DNA of 64,000 bases from Vandiemenella viatica. Taxonomy: Eukaryota > Arthropoda > Insecta > Orthoptera > Morabidae. The number at the start of each line of letters is the position of its first letter. Positions within the stretch are counted from its first letter, which is position 1. Shown in pieces: positions 11,138-24,009 of the stretch. Position numbers and translations under genes: made by a program. Location: contig CM061920.1 of NCBI GenBank assembly GCA_031002005.1, forward strand, positions 49,454,610 through 49,518,609. The letters are read 5' to 3'. The notes beneath the pieces were generated by a model. It was not told where the DNA came from and did no database searches. It saw nothing but the letters and a program-made list of their open reading frames with translations.

Positions 11138-11282
11138 TATTCTCGCTAAAGTTAGGGGAACATAGTGAGTTTGTCTTCTCATGTGAATGCGCTTTACCTG
11201 TCAATTTTTTATGGAACTGTTGTCCAGTGCCTTATTCACAATTCTGGTACCGATAATGTAAGAGTGAACTTTAGTGAGAATA
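11138..11282. repeat. Short palindromic element, MITE-like
   Basis: The ends 11138-11153 and 11267-11282 are inverted copies with one mismatch (TATTCTCGCTAAAGTT and its complement), 113 bp apart, with no ORF. The size and structure suit a MITE, but no target duplication or family was recognised. Confidence 0.3.
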
Positions 11283-13249
11283 TAAGTTTGGGAATTTTTA
11301 AAGCAAGTCAAGAAGCTTAAGAATATAAGTATTTTGCGATCCTAAAACTGTGTTAAGTGAACTTATTCACTGTGCCCTTCTCATTTGGGGTTTATAATAC
11401 GAATGCGTGGCAGCCGTTTTATTAAATATTAAGGTACCACAGGTCATGAACTTATGTTCACAGTTTAGGAAAAGTGTTGCAAACCCTCAAGCTGCTTTCT
11501 GACTTACACAGTCTTATCTACATGTTCTAGAAATGCCATAATTTAATAGTCGTTGAAATATTTATGGCATTTAAAAAAATTTTGCTTATAGCTTGTACCA
11601 ACTGTACAGAATGAGTACAGTATCCATTTTGTGTGAACAATTTTTAAGAGTCTTTTTGTTTTGTTTTAATATTTTTAATTCACGATCGTAATTCAGTTAG
11701 AATTAAATTCTTGGTATTCTTTCTGTAAACGACCTGTCTCTTCTTTGCAGACAATAGGTGGTCCACAGACTACAGGTTGAGAATCACTATGCTAAACAAA
11801 TACTCATATGCAATTAATTATACAGGAATTTAAAACACAAATTTTCACTACATCAAGTGGCAACAAATGCAAGAAATTTTCCCACATGTACATAGTTTTT
11901 TTTCTCTTCAAATTATCTATTTGAAGTGAAATTTAAATTATGAAAAATACCCAAATTAAGTAATGTACAATGCTACAGTGGAAATATGAGAAACATAATA
12001 TCCTATTAAAGTTGGAACTTGGGATGGTGACAAACAGAAAAATTCAAAAGTTGAACCAGAGGTAGATGATATGGTAAACTTGACAATTGGTACCATTTTT
12101 GAAAAAAAAAAAAATCCTCCTCCTGTTTTTGACTTGGTTAGGAAAGCATTGCTGTATAATACTAGCTGAAAATAATTGCCAGTTTACTACAGTATGAAAT
12201 TGATGACACTCCATAGATTTATTTGATTTTCAACCTGTATAGTTTACTATAGGAAAAATATTATTAAAAATTTAATTCAAGTTAAATTAATTCAAAATAC
12301 TATATTTTTTTATATGTATTTACTATCACAACATTCAAAAGTGGACATGGTACTCAACAGGAATTTGAGATAGTTATCTTTTTAGTATCAAACAGAAAAC
12401 CATTCTCTTGCACTCATATTGGCATGGAGATCAATTTTATCAGGTCTACAGCAGTCAAATCCATGCCCAAAAACAAAACCATCCAATGTTTTAGATCATT
12501 CTTGCCAATATCAATTAGAGCTTTTTTGCAAAGTCTATTTTCTAAAGACTTTTGTATTCTGGCTGCAAATGCAACCGGATTCAGAAACTGCAACCTAGTG
12601 CAAGACATCAATCCAATCATAAAAGTAGGTTTCAATTGTAAAAATGGAACTAAACCATTGATCGACAGTCTAGTCTAATTGTTAACCTGAGCCATAATTA
12701 TGAATGGATTTCAATTTACAGATGCTTCAGCTGGTTGATACAACACTTTCACTAATCCAAGTGCTCAATTCACAAAAGCCTTCTTTATACAGAGATTATT
12801 TCTGAGCATTAGGACATTCATTGCAAGTGTAATGACTCAACAGCTGCTTGCACAGTATTTTCAGAAGCCACTGTATGTATGTCAGAATTCTAGTTGTCAG
12901 AACTGTCATTGCTTTTAATTTCTGCTTGTTGTGTTTTTGGACTTGATGGAAAAAAAAGATCTTTGCTACACCATTTCCTTGTAAATCATTTTGATTTGCT
13001 GCCTGTAGCCAAGAAACACTTCTTGCTGAATACTGTTGAGTAATTTAGAAAATATACTTTTATTTTATTATTATTATTTTTATTTTAAAAAAGAATAATA
13101 TTTGGTAATCATCTGATACAGAATGTTTGGATTGATTGATGACAATTGAACAAAAGATGATCATCAACCATAGAAAGCAATTTGAGTACTACTCACAGTT
13201 GTCTAGTTTTGTAACATATACGTGTTTTTCACATTAAGATGTTACCTAT
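11283..13249. other. Non-coding intronic sequence
   Basis: AT-rich with no supported gene. Short overlapping ORFs on both strands around 12414-12678 match no family I know and have no splice context, so I do not call them. Confidence 0.4.
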
Positions 13250-13490
13250 AGAAAGCCTTTTGCACCATATTTTGAGATGTTCATCCTCACCATTTTCAAA
13301 AACATTGCATACAAAGTGAGACAATATTTTCATGTTCTTCCCTTCTGCCTTGTCAAATGTCATTCAGGATCAAAGAAGAATATATAGATCTTGAGGAATA
13401 ATAGTGGTTAATCACTATACAAAATTTTAATTGAATTCATTTAATGATTTTTTCCTTAGCCTCAGACAACTTGGTTTGATCTAATCTAAC
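13250..13490. repeat. Outlying copy of the intronic ~285-bp repeat
   Basis: This shares the order of landmarks seen at 14460-15780: TTTTGCACCATATTTTGAGATG, CATACAAA, a CTTCTG...GTCATTCAGG block, then CAAAATTTTAAT and TTTTTTCCTTA. Strongly diverged. Confidence 0.4.
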
Positions 13491-14459
13491 CCCTATAAAG
13501 TAGGAGTTAAATCTCCAGCTAAGTAAATCAAATGACTGACTGTTTTCGTCCAGGTGGTGACCAAGCTAAGAGGGTACCAGAAGGCAGAGTATATCGATAT
13601 TTCGGAGAGTTTGGTAAGGAAGGAATCTTTGCAATGCTTATTGTAGATCAAAAATTTGGATAGGCTAAGAGAGACCATGTGTTGAAGAGAGGGCTTGTGA
13701 TTGGCTGCAGTGGACAAGAGAGGAAGGCAGCCATGTTAACTAGTTCAGTATTTGCCAAGATGTCATGTGGATAGCAAATTTTTCTTATGATGTCATCTGG
13801 TTGAGAATTGTTTTGTACAATGTATTAGTGGCTGGGATAAGCAACATGCAGCTTATATACTGTAATTAGAATATTCATAAGAATGGGATGAACTAGGGAA
13901 TTAACAAGAACTTCTTACTAATTAAGTAGAGCAAGAGGTATGGGTGATATGTGAGCTAGTGAGTTGCTGGTGTATGGTTCTGAACTTTAACCTACAATGT
14001 TGTTGGTTCAGAGTCTAATATTTTGCCACAAGAAAGTGTAAGTAGTTCTGTACCACAATAAAAACAGTATTAATCTTGAATAAACTTATGCAGTCATCGT
14101 ATATGAAGTGGTATGGCCACATGTCTTGAGTAGAAGTTTCATTCTTTCCCAAAATACAGGATGGCGGCTGTGTAATTGAAGAACTTTCAAACCTGCAAAT
14201 GACTACTTTAATCTTAGGGTCCGATACATCCGAAGTTAAATCCCATATGGTCAGTGTTCTTATTTATAGATTCTTTGGAACAATAACTCACTAGTGTCCT
14301 AGGAGCTTGCTACAAACAGTTAAGACATCAAGTGATTCCACCAATTGATTACAATGTAGTAGCAGCATTCGTTGTTACACCCCCAGGTGTCAAACTTCCA
14401 ATTTTCACTGCAACTTCATGTACAATGTACTTCATGTACATATACAATATCATCGAATC

Positions 14460-15780
14460 TGTTTTGTACATTATGTAATATGAGTAGTTTTCATAACAAC
14501 TTGTGATCTGCACCATATTTCATGACTTCCCTTTTTTTAATTCTACTCAAAATTTAAAATTTTCAGTTCCTCCCCTCCCCTTTCCTTCCTTTCTATTCCC
14601 TTCTACCAACATCAGAAATCTTTCGGGTAAAATTGAAATATACAAAAGATGTGGAATAATGTATTTAATTACTAAGTAAAATTTTAACTTGTTCAATATA
14701 AAAACCTGATTTTAATCTTCTCCTTGGATGATTTAAGGTTGAACTTTTTTGCCACAACTTTAGTACAAACCCTACACATGCATGTAATGTCAAATGAATC
14801 TGTGGAGTACTTTTTGTTTAATATCGCATACAAAATAAAACATATGATTTCTCAAATGCTTCCTCAAATGTTGGTTTTGGTGCAATGTGCCAGCTTTGTA
14901 AAAATAGTTTCCACAGAAACTTCGGATCTGTTTAAAGCCTTTTGAACTGTATGGCGAGTTGTTTCCCCTTATCAGTTTCAAAATAATTCCATGCAAATCA
15001 ATTAAAAGTTTTCAGTTTTTACTCTTCTGAAAATGTCAGGTGTCATTCAGGGTAAAAGTGGAGTAAAAAAAGGTGAGAAATAATGCAAAATTTTAACTTA
15101 ATCTGTTTCACTTTTTTTCCTATGTACTCAAAAATTTCTGACCTTTGACCTTGTTCCTTATAGACCACACCAATTTTGCCCAAGTTAAAAATATTTCCCA
15201 CAGCACCTTGGAGTCTATTCAAAAAGACTTTTGTATCATATTTCAAGATGTTTTGTCTCATTATTTTCGAAAACTTCCATACAAACCAATTCAAAATTTT
15301 CAGTTTTTACCCTTCTGCAACAGGGTAAACACAGAATGTACAAAATAGAAGAGTAATGTGCTTAATCATTATGCAAAATTTTAATCTATTTCATAGTTTT
15401 TTTCCTTATCCTGAAAAATCCGGTTTTGATCTTTGACAACTTTCTGACTGACCATGCCAGTTTTGCAGCATATGAGTAGTTTTTGCAGAAACTTGCAATA
15501 TATACAAAATATTTTGCATCCTATTTCGAGATGTTTCTACTCATAGTTTTCAGAAATTTTCCATACAAACTAAATAAAAATTTTCAGATTTTTCCCCTGA
15601 GGTCATTCAAGGTAAAACTGGGATATACGAACATTGGGTAATAAGAGCATAATCTCTATTGGAAATTTTAACTACCATATTCTAAAAAAAACTGGTTTTG
15701 ATCTCTCGACTTTTTCCAACCCCCAGGGGCAATTTAAGGTTAACTTCTGAATTTATCCAAAACTTCAGATTACACTATGA
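14460..15780. repeat. Diverged tandem repeat, period about 285 bp
   Basis: At least four degenerate units. The landmark AAAATTTTCAG or its variant occurs near 14563, 15008, 15292 and 15581, the last three spaced 284 and 289 bp apart. Each is followed by CTTCTG or GTCATTCA...GGTAAA, then GCAAAATTTTAA, then TTTTTTCCTTA, then TTTGAT(C)TTTGAC. No coding potential is visible. It lies within the 11.2-kb GART intron. Confidence 0.55.
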
Positions 15781-16087
15781 GTAAAGTATCAAAAGGATCT
15801 GTGATTGCTTTTTTTTAAATTTCTTACATGTAATCAAAAAGATATGAATTCTCAATCACTTTCTCAGTGTTGTTTTAGGCAGGTTTTAATTACAATTACT
15901 TTTCAGTATTTCCAAATATTTATAAATGGTTTTCTCTTGTGTTATTGTTTTAATCATTGGCCTACTCCATTTTCTTTAAAGCTTGATTGAAAATTACATC
16001 TGTAATGCATAGTTATAATCATAGAATTAAAAAAAAATACTAAGAATAAATTTAAATTTTCTTAGTGTAACATTTTTATGGGTGCAG

Positions 16088-16345
16088 GTGATAGAGCACA
16101 CGGCCTTTAAGTCAAGACTGGAGTTTGACACTGCATTAGATGCAGCACTGCGGTCTGCGGGAGTAGAGCTTGTATGCCTTGCAGGCTTTATGCGAGTATT
16201 GACGGGTGAATTTGTGCGATGGTGGCGTGGACGCCTAATCAACATACATCCAGCCCTGCTGCCACTTTTCAAGGGAACCCATGCACACCGCCAGGCCCTG
16301 GCAGCTGGCGTCCGTGTTACTGGCTGCACGGCACATTTTGTTGAG
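16088..16345 (+). CDS. GART: GART exon: catalytic formyltransferase exon with NIHP
   Basis: An 86-codon exon, phase 0 at both ends, flanked by GGTGCAG and GAG|GTAAAG. It reads [20 protein letters not shown], then [20 protein letters not shown], then [13 protein letters not shown] and [23 protein letters not shown]. The Asn and His of INIHP are the formyl-transfer catalytic residues known from bacterial PurN, and LAGFMR is the folate-binding segment. The third catalytic residue, the Asp of EDVDAG, is in the next exon, 17.8 kb away. The exon is GC-richer than the flanking introns. It is followed directly by non-coding sequence, with stops in frame after the donor. Confidence 0.96.
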
Positions 16346-17500
16346 GTAAAGTACAAAGTCCAAATTTCAGTTGAATCCTGCCAAAAATTTAGAATGTTAG
16401 GGTAATGTTGCTTCTGTATCATCGTACTTAAACTTCCTCTTGGTGATGAGTGTGTATCATAAGGTTGTTGCTCCTAAAATAATAGTTATCTTAAACTTGT
16501 TAGTTACTAAGGTTAAAGAAAGGAACTACTTCATCCCTTAGTTGATGTTTGGAGGGCCAAGACACCTATATCAGATTTTCTGGTATAACTCCTTCGGCAA
16601 AACAGTATGGTGTGGATTTAAGAGCAGTTTTTACTGACTCACTAATTCTATCAAAAATACACTCCCACAACATGGCATAAGTCCTCATATCTTTCCAAAC
16701 TAGTCCCCAAACAAATTTTCTATAGTATGTTTCACCTACAGCACCTTAATCTTAAAATAAACCCTGTACTCTTCACTATTTGGCTACCACTTTCTGTATA
16801 CAATCTCTGAAAAGAGACTATTCCCCAAAATCACCACTCTCCTCCTCCCTTCCTTCAGCAGCTATTTTAAGACTATTCCCACCCATAAATAAAAACTTCT
16901 TGTCTCCACCAATCATGCACTAGGTTGCAATATTCTATTCCACCCCCTTTACATTACATTTCGTGCCTATCATAGCCTAGGTATTATTTGTAAAGGAAAC
17001 AAGCAGTTCAAGAGTACCTAAACATTGATACTTCTTTTCTCATCATTCATCTAGCCCATACAGGAGTATGAGTTTGCGGTCGGGTATCAATTTACTGCAT
17101 TAAACAACGCTCATATTTAAAAATTCAATGTTTAGCTGTTATAAGTGTCATGAGGATGTAATCAATTTCAATGATATTTATGTTCTTGGAGAGAGTTAAA
17201 AAGCTACTACTAAATAAAGTTTATATAATTTCACATGTATGATGTGGTGCAGTAAGTATCCTCTCGGTGATTTAATCAATAACCTTATGTTTTTATTTAA
17301 ATATATGTGTATAATACTTGTAAATAATCCGAATTGGTTTAAAATTAATAAATAACTAATTAATAAATAAATGACCAAAAAAATAGATTGAGTTGAAAAA
17401 TTTAGTGGCTCAGAAAAACTATTCAAATTATTTAATTATTTGTCGTTTGGCTAAGCAACTAATGTAATGCATATAAATATATACAATTACAAGAACATTG
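16346..17500. other. Non-coding intronic sequence
   Basis: The start of the 17.8-kb last GART intron. No exon or recognised repeat found. Confidence 0.4.
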
Positions 17501-17507
17501 GTAGCAT

Positions 17508-19192
17508 TCACAAACTGCTGTCCAGTTGTTGCAGCCATTCTATGAAGGAAGTTGTAGCACAGAAAACCTCTTGAAATAGTCCATCACACTTCCTTAGAGG
17601 GCATTCCTTGATGATGTGTTCCACACTCTCCGCAGTTACAGACAGGAGAATCCTGCAGTCCCCACTTACAGCGCCTGGTTTTGTATTTGGTATGGCCTGT
17701 TCTTCGGTGATTTCTTTGACCCACTGGTCTCTCTTCAATTGGAATCCCAGAACTCTAGCTGTAGGATCCTCAATATCAAGATTTTTCACAGTTCCAGAAT
17801 TGGCATAATTTTTCCTTGACATCGAAATCAAATACATCATGCCATACTGGATTTAAGATGAGTGGGGGGGGGGGGGGGTAGATCGTTTAGAATCTCGTGG
17901 ATTGGGAGATCCTGTGAATTGTCAGGATGATGTAGTTTTATCCATTCACATAATGGATCTTGGCATCTTATCTCTGGAGGTGGCATGTTGCTGATGAAAT
18001 GTAACCAGGAGACTGGGGTGGATTTTAGTGTGCCAGTTATTCTCTCATCATTCAGATGGATGTCAATTTTTCTGGTGTGAGGACTACATTGCCAAACTGG
18101 AGCACAGTACTCAGCAATATAATAGACCATGTTGAGTGCGGTTGTACATTGTGAGTCCGCTTCAGCTCCCCATGAAGTACCAGCTAGCCTCTTTATGATG
18201 TTGTTTTGTGTTTTAAGTTTCTGACTTGTGTTTCCAGGTGTTTTTTTGAACATTAAGAAATGGTGTAAGGTGATGGCAAGATACTTAGAGTAGAAATTAT
18301 GTTTCACACTCTGGTGGCAGAAGTTCACTTTGAGCTGTGCTATTGTATTTCTCAAGTGGGATGCACGTACTTCTGTTTTCATCAGGTTCGTACAAGGTCT
18401 CCACTTCATTCAAGGTTTCTAAGTCATTTGAAAGTGTTTTGACCTTCCTCTAGTGTGATAGTTTGAACAGCGATAGCTATGTCATCAGTGTATCAGAATT
18501 TATTGCCTGTTGTTTCAGGCATGTCACTGGTGTACAAGTTGAAGAGCAATGGATCTAATACTGACCCTTGAGGTAATCCATTTTTTTTTTTACTGTAAAT
18601 GACTTACTTGTTTTTTTTTTGTTTTTTGTTTTTTTTTCCCCCTCTCCAATAGTGACCTTGAAATATAGGTTTGTCAGCATGTTCGTCAGGAGTGATGTTA
18701 GTTTCCTGCAGGGTACACAGTTTTTAAGTACCGAGCGTGGTGGTGTAACGGATAGCGTTCTGGCCTCGCATTCGGGAGGACGGCGGTTTCGAATCCCCGT
18801 CCGGGCATCCAGATTTGGGTTTTCCATGGTTTCCCCAAATCACTCCAGGTGAATGCCGGGATGCTTCCTTCAAAAGGCCATGGCCGAATTCCTTCCCATT
18901 TCTTGCCCCCACCCTTTCCCGTCTCTAAAGACCACGTTGTTAAAAAGGGACGTTAAATTGTTAAAAAAAAAAAAAAGTTTTTAAGTTTAAGTAGTAGACC
19001 ATCCAGCCAAACTGTACCATATGCTGCTGTTAGATAGACAAAAGCTACAGATTTCTTTAACTTCTTCTGAAATCCAGTCCAAATATATGATATCAGTGCT
19101 AATAGTTGTTCACAACACCTCTGTTTGAGTCTGAATTCTGCCTGGTATGTTGGTTGTAAGGAACAAGGCTGCATACCGGGGCTATAGTATCG
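17508..19192 (-). pseudogene. Jockey-type LINE reverse transcriptase, 3' part, interrupted by a SINE
   Basis: Read right to left: FRLKQRCCEQLLALISYI (19120), SVAFVYLTAAYGTVWLDGLL (motif A with Asp altered, 19050), a SINE insertion, MLTNLYFKVTIG (18670), then GLPQGSVLDPLLFNLYTSDM (motif B, 18575) and YTDDIAIAVQT (motif C, 18500). After that come KTEVRASHL (18370), LKTQNNIIKRLAGTSWGAE (18215), YYIAEYCAPVWQ (18120), and a C-terminus PTARVLGFQLKRDQW (17765) with SVEHIIKECPLRKCDG and a W-L-Q-Q-L-D end at 17508. Stops and frameshifts are scattered through it, and a G homopolymer lies at 17865-17878. Its 5' parts lie at 20490-20973 and 24020-24557. Confidence 0.88.
18729..18975 (+). mobile_element. 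tRNA-derived SINE with target-site duplication
   Basis: A 247-bp element with exact 10-bp direct repeats AGTTTTTAAG on each side (18719-18728 and 18976-18985). The head resembles a tRNA gene: an A-box-like GTGGTGTAACGGATAGC at 18739 and a B-box-like GGTTTCGAATCCC at 18784. The body contains TTTCCATGG, CACTCCAGGTGAATGCCGGG and GGCCATGGCCGAATTCC, then CACGTTGTTAAAAAGGGACG and an A14 tail. It is inserted in the same position in the Jockey LINE on either side of its duplication. Related copies lie at 58176 and 59566 (both -) and a scrap at 53819. Confidence 0.9.
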
Positions 19193-19194
19193 CC

Positions 19195-20489
19195 TAAGTG
19201 CCTTAACTTACACTCTTGTAGACTCACAGTTCTCAGTAACATTTGCTTAAATTTGATTTTTAACTTTAATTTGACCATGTAGCCAGGATGACTCAACTGA
19301 ATGCTCAGGTCGCCACTATATTTGTTACCCACAAATAGAGAAAAGGGTTTTATCCTAACAACTGAAGCACACAAGTTCACTGTTAGAAAAATCCAAAGTT
19401 TTATTGTTCAAAGTCAATAGTTCAAAATAGCATTTACAGTTGAGCAGGCATATCGAACTCTCTTTTCCAAAAATTGCACGTTGTGGAGAGAAACTTGACC
19501 GACCGAAACCCCTTTAACAATTTTAAAAGTTCATGTTAGTTACTATATAACCCGACACGACCCAACATGGTTGAACTAGCCAGCATGGCGAGCTACAACC
19601 AGCGCGACGAACGACAGACTGAAACCGACGCCAGGCAGGAACAGACAAACCGGAATAGACCCCCGGCAAGCACAGACCGGCTCTTTTATCGAAACCACGA
19701 GAACCAGTGACGTCAGCAGATGTATCACATCTTTTTCCTCCGCGTAGCTCAAAGAGTACGAAATTTATTTGACGATACCGATTATTAAAAATGTTTAAAC
19801 TTTGATAGTATCTGGACTTATCCACTAGAAGTCCAACGGCAGTCTCTTGAGAAATGTAGAGTAATTAATTTTAATGTTTTAGCTGTTTAAGACTCCGCGT
19901 AGTGATACATTCAAATTTGGGTAAAATCCCTAAGTGTTCTAGAACTTTTTACGCGCGTGCACAACAATCCGCGACAATCTATTTTACAAAAACTTAATTT
20001 CCGGACAAATACTTAAACTTTTTATGAAAACCGATATATGTATGAAATCGTCTTAATTAGGGCTATCTGCTGATATAAAATTTAAATTGATATCTCTTTT
20101 AATAAAAAAGCTTATTTTTTTCTCTTAATTAAAATCACTAATTAATCTTTACCAAATTATTTAATTTTATTACCAAAATATCGGGGATAGTGCTGACTAC
20201 AGCTGGTGATAAAAGTTCGGTTGTAGCTTTACGTGATTTAAAGATATTGCGAATCTTAGAATTTCACTATTCTGATCGCGTGTTTTCAAACTTGAACAAA
20301 CGGGAATAACTCATAAACCAAACGTTTCCCGATATGATAATTACACTTTAAAATGATTTTTATGACAAATTACAACTGTGAGCAAGATTACAGGGAAATT
20401 CCTTAAAGTTGAAAACTGTACTCCTCGAAATTTCTAAGTCCCGCCTAAGCAAAACTAGAATTTGCCAAAATTCCAAGATCCTTACATGG
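19195..20489 (-). mobile_element. LTR-retrotransposon remnant inserted in the Jockey LINE
   Basis: About 1.3 kb separates LINE sequence that was once continuous. It contains one clear LTR (19323-19976), about 130 bp of leader on its left (19195-19322) beginning with a primer-binding-like TGGCGACC read on the -, and about 510 bp on its right with no coding sequence. A second LTR and internal genes are absent, so this is a heavily deleted element or two separate insertions. The boundaries are estimated from where LINE homology stops. Confidence 0.5.
19323..19976 (-). mobile_element. LTR with TATA box and polyadenylation signal
   Basis: A 654-bp unit with TGT...ACA ends. On the - strand it reads from TGTCGCGG at the right, through a GC-rich segment, a TATATAG box near 19545, and an AATAAA signal near 19402, to GGGTAACA at 19323. 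It is followed at a 7-nt spacing by TGGCGACC, a plausible tRNA primer-binding site. This order is the standard U3-R-U5-PBS layout. The matching second LTR is not in the window. Confidence 0.65.
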
Positions 20490-20973
20490 TGTTATTTATT
20501 ATTCCTTGAATACGGTTAAGGATGTGGTGTCCTAGAGGCTTATAGCAAACACTGAGTAGAGCAATGGGTCAATAGCTTGAAGTATCATCTGCTGGTTTGC
20601 CTGATTTGAGGATCGCAAAGGTGTGAGCCATCTTGAATTTTGGGGAGATGATCCCAGTGTCCAGGATATCACTGAAGAAGCTCTTGAGCCATGTTCTTCC
20701 CTGCTTGAATTCTCAGAAAATGCCATCTAATCCTGCAGCCTACCTCATTTTTGGCATTTTGATGGCTTTCTCAACTTCTTCATGACTGAATGGAAGGAAA
20801 GAGTAGGGTTATTTTGGAGGCTGTTATCCATATAAATCATCTCGCTCTCCATCTGTATCTTCATGGTGGGATCTATTGCAACTTTATCAGCTCTTCTTTT
20901 GATGTGTAGTGCCATTTCAGTTGGTGTAATTGCTGGCTCCTCTTTGCACGTGTTTGAGGCTGCACCCAGTTTT
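20490..20973 (-). pseudogene. Jockey-type LINE, N-terminal RT segment
   Basis: Read right to left: KLGAASNTCKEEPAITPTEM (20970), HIKRRADKVAIDP, FSHEEVEKAIKMPKM (20775), then AAGLDGIF, WLKSFFSDIL, ISPKFKMAHTFAILKSGKPA (20630) and YXPIALLSVCYK (20555). This is RT domain 0-2 of the LINE whose later part starts at 19192. The phrase KLG at the right edge continues the WILLR at 24020-24040 after removal of the 3-kb insertion. Stops are present. Confidence 0.8.
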
Positions 20974-20989
20974 AACCGACTTCAAAAAA

Positions 20990-22890
20990 AGGAGGAGGTC
21001 CTCAATTCATCTGAATTTATTTATTTATTTTATGTATGTTCAGTGATATCTTTGCCAATTTTGAACTGATTTAAACGAAATTTTTTAATTGGTTTGGGTA
21101 TACCTCCAAATTTGTTCCGTATGAATTTCTCTGAAAAACCACCCCTTTTCACCCCTTATTTTTATAACAAAACCCACATTTTTATCCAATTTCGATGGAA
21201 CTTTGGACATGTATAGTCAAAAATAAAGAGAGAAATTCTGTCAACTTTTGGTTTGAAAAAAAATTAACCCCCTTCCCCCTATCCACCCTCTTAAATTTTA
21301 TCAAAGTTCTTTATACAAAGCTACAGTCGACACCATTTAACTGATCTCCATTGAAATTGGCAACTACATGTAATTTTTCAAGGAGAATGTTTATAACCAA
21401 AAGAAATTTAAAAAACCACCCCATCTCCCCATTTACACCCTTTAATTTTATACAAACTTACATTTTTACCTGATTTTGATTGAACTTTGCACTCGTATAT
21501 GTTAAAATAAAGAGAAAAATCCTGTCAACATTTGGTCTGCCTAAGCTCAACCCCTCTCCCTCTTTCCATCCCCTCAATTTTTTTCAATGTTCTATACAAA
21601 AAGCTACAATCGACACTGTTTGATTGATTACCATGAAGGTTTTCGCTTATATGTATTTTTCCACGAAGAAGTTTTCTGACCAAAAAATCTAAAACCACCC
21701 CCTCTTTCCATTAAACTGCTTAATTTTTTATAAAAACCTATCTTTTATCCGGTTTTAGATAGAACTTAGCACACTTTTACTATAAAACATAGAGAAAAAT
21801 AAAGACACATGTTTGGTTTGCAAAAACTGAACCCCTCTCTCCCATTTCCAACCACTTGATTTTTGTCAATTTTCTTTTAAAAAAGCTACAGTCAACACCA
21901 TTTGCTCGAGCTTTATAAAAGTTGGCACATATATGTATTTTTTATGGAGAAGATTTCTGACCAAAAACTACCCTAGCTCTTGTTTTACACCCCTTAATTT
22001 TTTGTACAAACCTACATTTTAATCCAATTTCGGTGGAACTTCACATGCCTATACTTTAAAGCAAAGATAAAAAGAAAAATAACGTCCACATTACTTTCAC
22101 AAAAAATGCAAACCGTATCCACCTTTCTACCCCTTTAATTACTGTCAATATTCTTTATTTAAAGTTACAATTTCTCTCTGATTTTGAAGGAAGTATGTAC
22201 ATGATACTTCAAAACAAATGGAAAAATACTGTTTACACTTGGTTTAGAGAAGCCAAACCCCTTTCCATCCCCTTAATCTATACAAAGCTACTGTTTCTAT
22301 CTGATTCTGGAGGGAAATTTGCACACTTATACTTTTAAATATACAGAACTATTGTGTTTAAAATTTGGTTGCAAAAGTGCAACCCCTATTCCCTTCTACT
22401 GCCACCCCTCCTAATTTCCCATTTTCTTCATATATACCCACAGTTTTATCAGATTTCGATGGAACATTGCACATGTATACTTAAAAATAAAGAGAAACCT
22501 AGCATATACATTCTGTTTACAAATCCAACAGCTCACTTCCTTACTCCATTCAATTTTTGCAAATGTTCTTTACACAAAGCTACAGTTTCATCTGGTTTCG
22601 ATGGAACTTTGCACACGTATATTTTAAAACTAAGAGAGATATACTGTCCACAATAGCTTTACGAAAACCAAACTACTCTTCACCTCTACACCCCTTAATT
22701 GATTTTTTATACATACCTACAGTTTTTATCTGATATCAATATAAATTTACACAGGTACACTTTAAACAGGTACACTTTAAAATCAGAAAGACCATCTATA
22801 TTTGGTATACGAAAGCCCAATCTCTCTTCCCCTTTATTCCAACCCTTTTAATTTTCAATGTTCTTTGCAATAATCCACAATTTTAAATCC
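20990..22890 (+). repeat. Degenerate tandem array, unit about 140 bp
   Basis: About a dozen diverged units, each with GATTTCGATGGAACTTTGCA or a variant, CATGTATACTTTAAAATAAA, a GTC(A/C)ACATTTGGTTT block, then C-rich CCCCTCTCCCC...CACCCCTTAATTTT, then TTTATACAAAGCTACA. Landmark positions near 21188, 21345, 21474, 21630, 21750, 21910, 22025, 22180, 22300, 22450, 22595 and 22731 show early units alternating long and short, so the left part may be a dimeric higher-order repeat of about 280 bp. Confidence 0.7.
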
Positions 22891-23310
22891 TTTCAAAATC
22901 AATTAAGCTATTTTTAAGTCATGGCAGAATATTCATAAAATAAATGTGTCCTAATGTCTCAACTTATACCTCAGATTTCAACTTGGACCCAAAGCTATCA
23001 CATTGTGGAAACCAATTAAAAATCTATATTTTCTGTGTGATACCAAAACAAACAGGAAGACAGCCTGGACCATATGTAACCTGAGATTCCTTAACACAGC
23101 ATCCAATTCACCTCATTCTGGAAGCTGTTGGGGTATGTGAAGACAGATTTTTTTTTTGTTTTGTTTTTTTTTTTTGTTTTGATTTTATATATGTATAGAG
23201 CTTTAAGCACTGGAGCAACCAGAAAGTTTGCAAAATGAGAACTGCTGAGGCATATTTAAATACAAAACAAAATATAGTATGACTAAAATTTTAAAAATAA
23301 AATAATTGTT

Positions 23311-24009
23311 TAAAAAACATAAAAACCGCCTTCAAAAAAATTGCACTAAAAATTTTTAAATAATTTTATACCCTTCTTAGAAGAAAGTAAATCTAAATGG
23401 ACAATATTTTACATTACTGTTATTGAAATTTTTACATTAATTAGTTATTTTTGGAGTCGGTGTCAGCCAAAGGAAGAAAAACAAAAAGATAAAAACAATA
23501 ATTAATAACAATAATACATAAAAATCATGTTACTATTTACCTACAATTAATGTTAGAAACATGTTTCAACAGATTGAAACATACAGATGATACACCGATA
23601 TTATACTGACTGTAAAGTGTTTACTGCATGATGCAGCTTACCAACTGACATTGTAGCGCAAGAGATATGCCTGGACGACCAACGATTCCAAGCCACAGAT
23701 TAAAATACTGTCTAATTTGCTTCCCTAAACTGTCTCCTGCAATAACAATGTCTGCCTCACTACATGCTGTAAAATATTTCGAATTTTTGTTCATACTCCC
23801 TGTTTTGCCTCTAACACCAAATGAAGTTCAGTAATTTGATCTTCGTGATGTGACTGCTGGCACTGACTCCAAAAATAACTAATGTAAAAATTTCAATAAC
23901 AGTAATGTAAAATATTGTCCATTTAGATTTTCTTTCTTCTATGCAAGATATAAAATTACTTTAAAATTTTGGGTGATTTTTTTAAGGTGGTTTTGTATGT
24001 TTTTTAAGC
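23311..24009. repeat. Foldback element with ~150-bp arms
   Basis: The left arm 23311-23470 and right arm 23857-24009 are inverted copies. The inner ends both read TTTTTGGAGTC(G/A)GTG(T/C)CAGC. The next 75 bp, through GGACAATATTTTACATTACT and AAATCTAAATGG, are nearly identical. Divergence rises outward, where there is an AAAACATA...AACC(G/A)CCTT...AAAAA block. The 385-bp centre has no ORF of note. Confidence 0.75.

Noticed and set aside
12414..12678. Overlapping ORFs on both strands as a small gene
   Set aside because: Neither matches a family I know; ORFs of this length are expected by chance in 64 kb.
18745..18805. Functional tRNA gene
   Set aside because: It has A- and B-box-like motifs but no cloverleaf that closes properly, and it is the head of a 247-bp SINE with poly-A and a target duplication.
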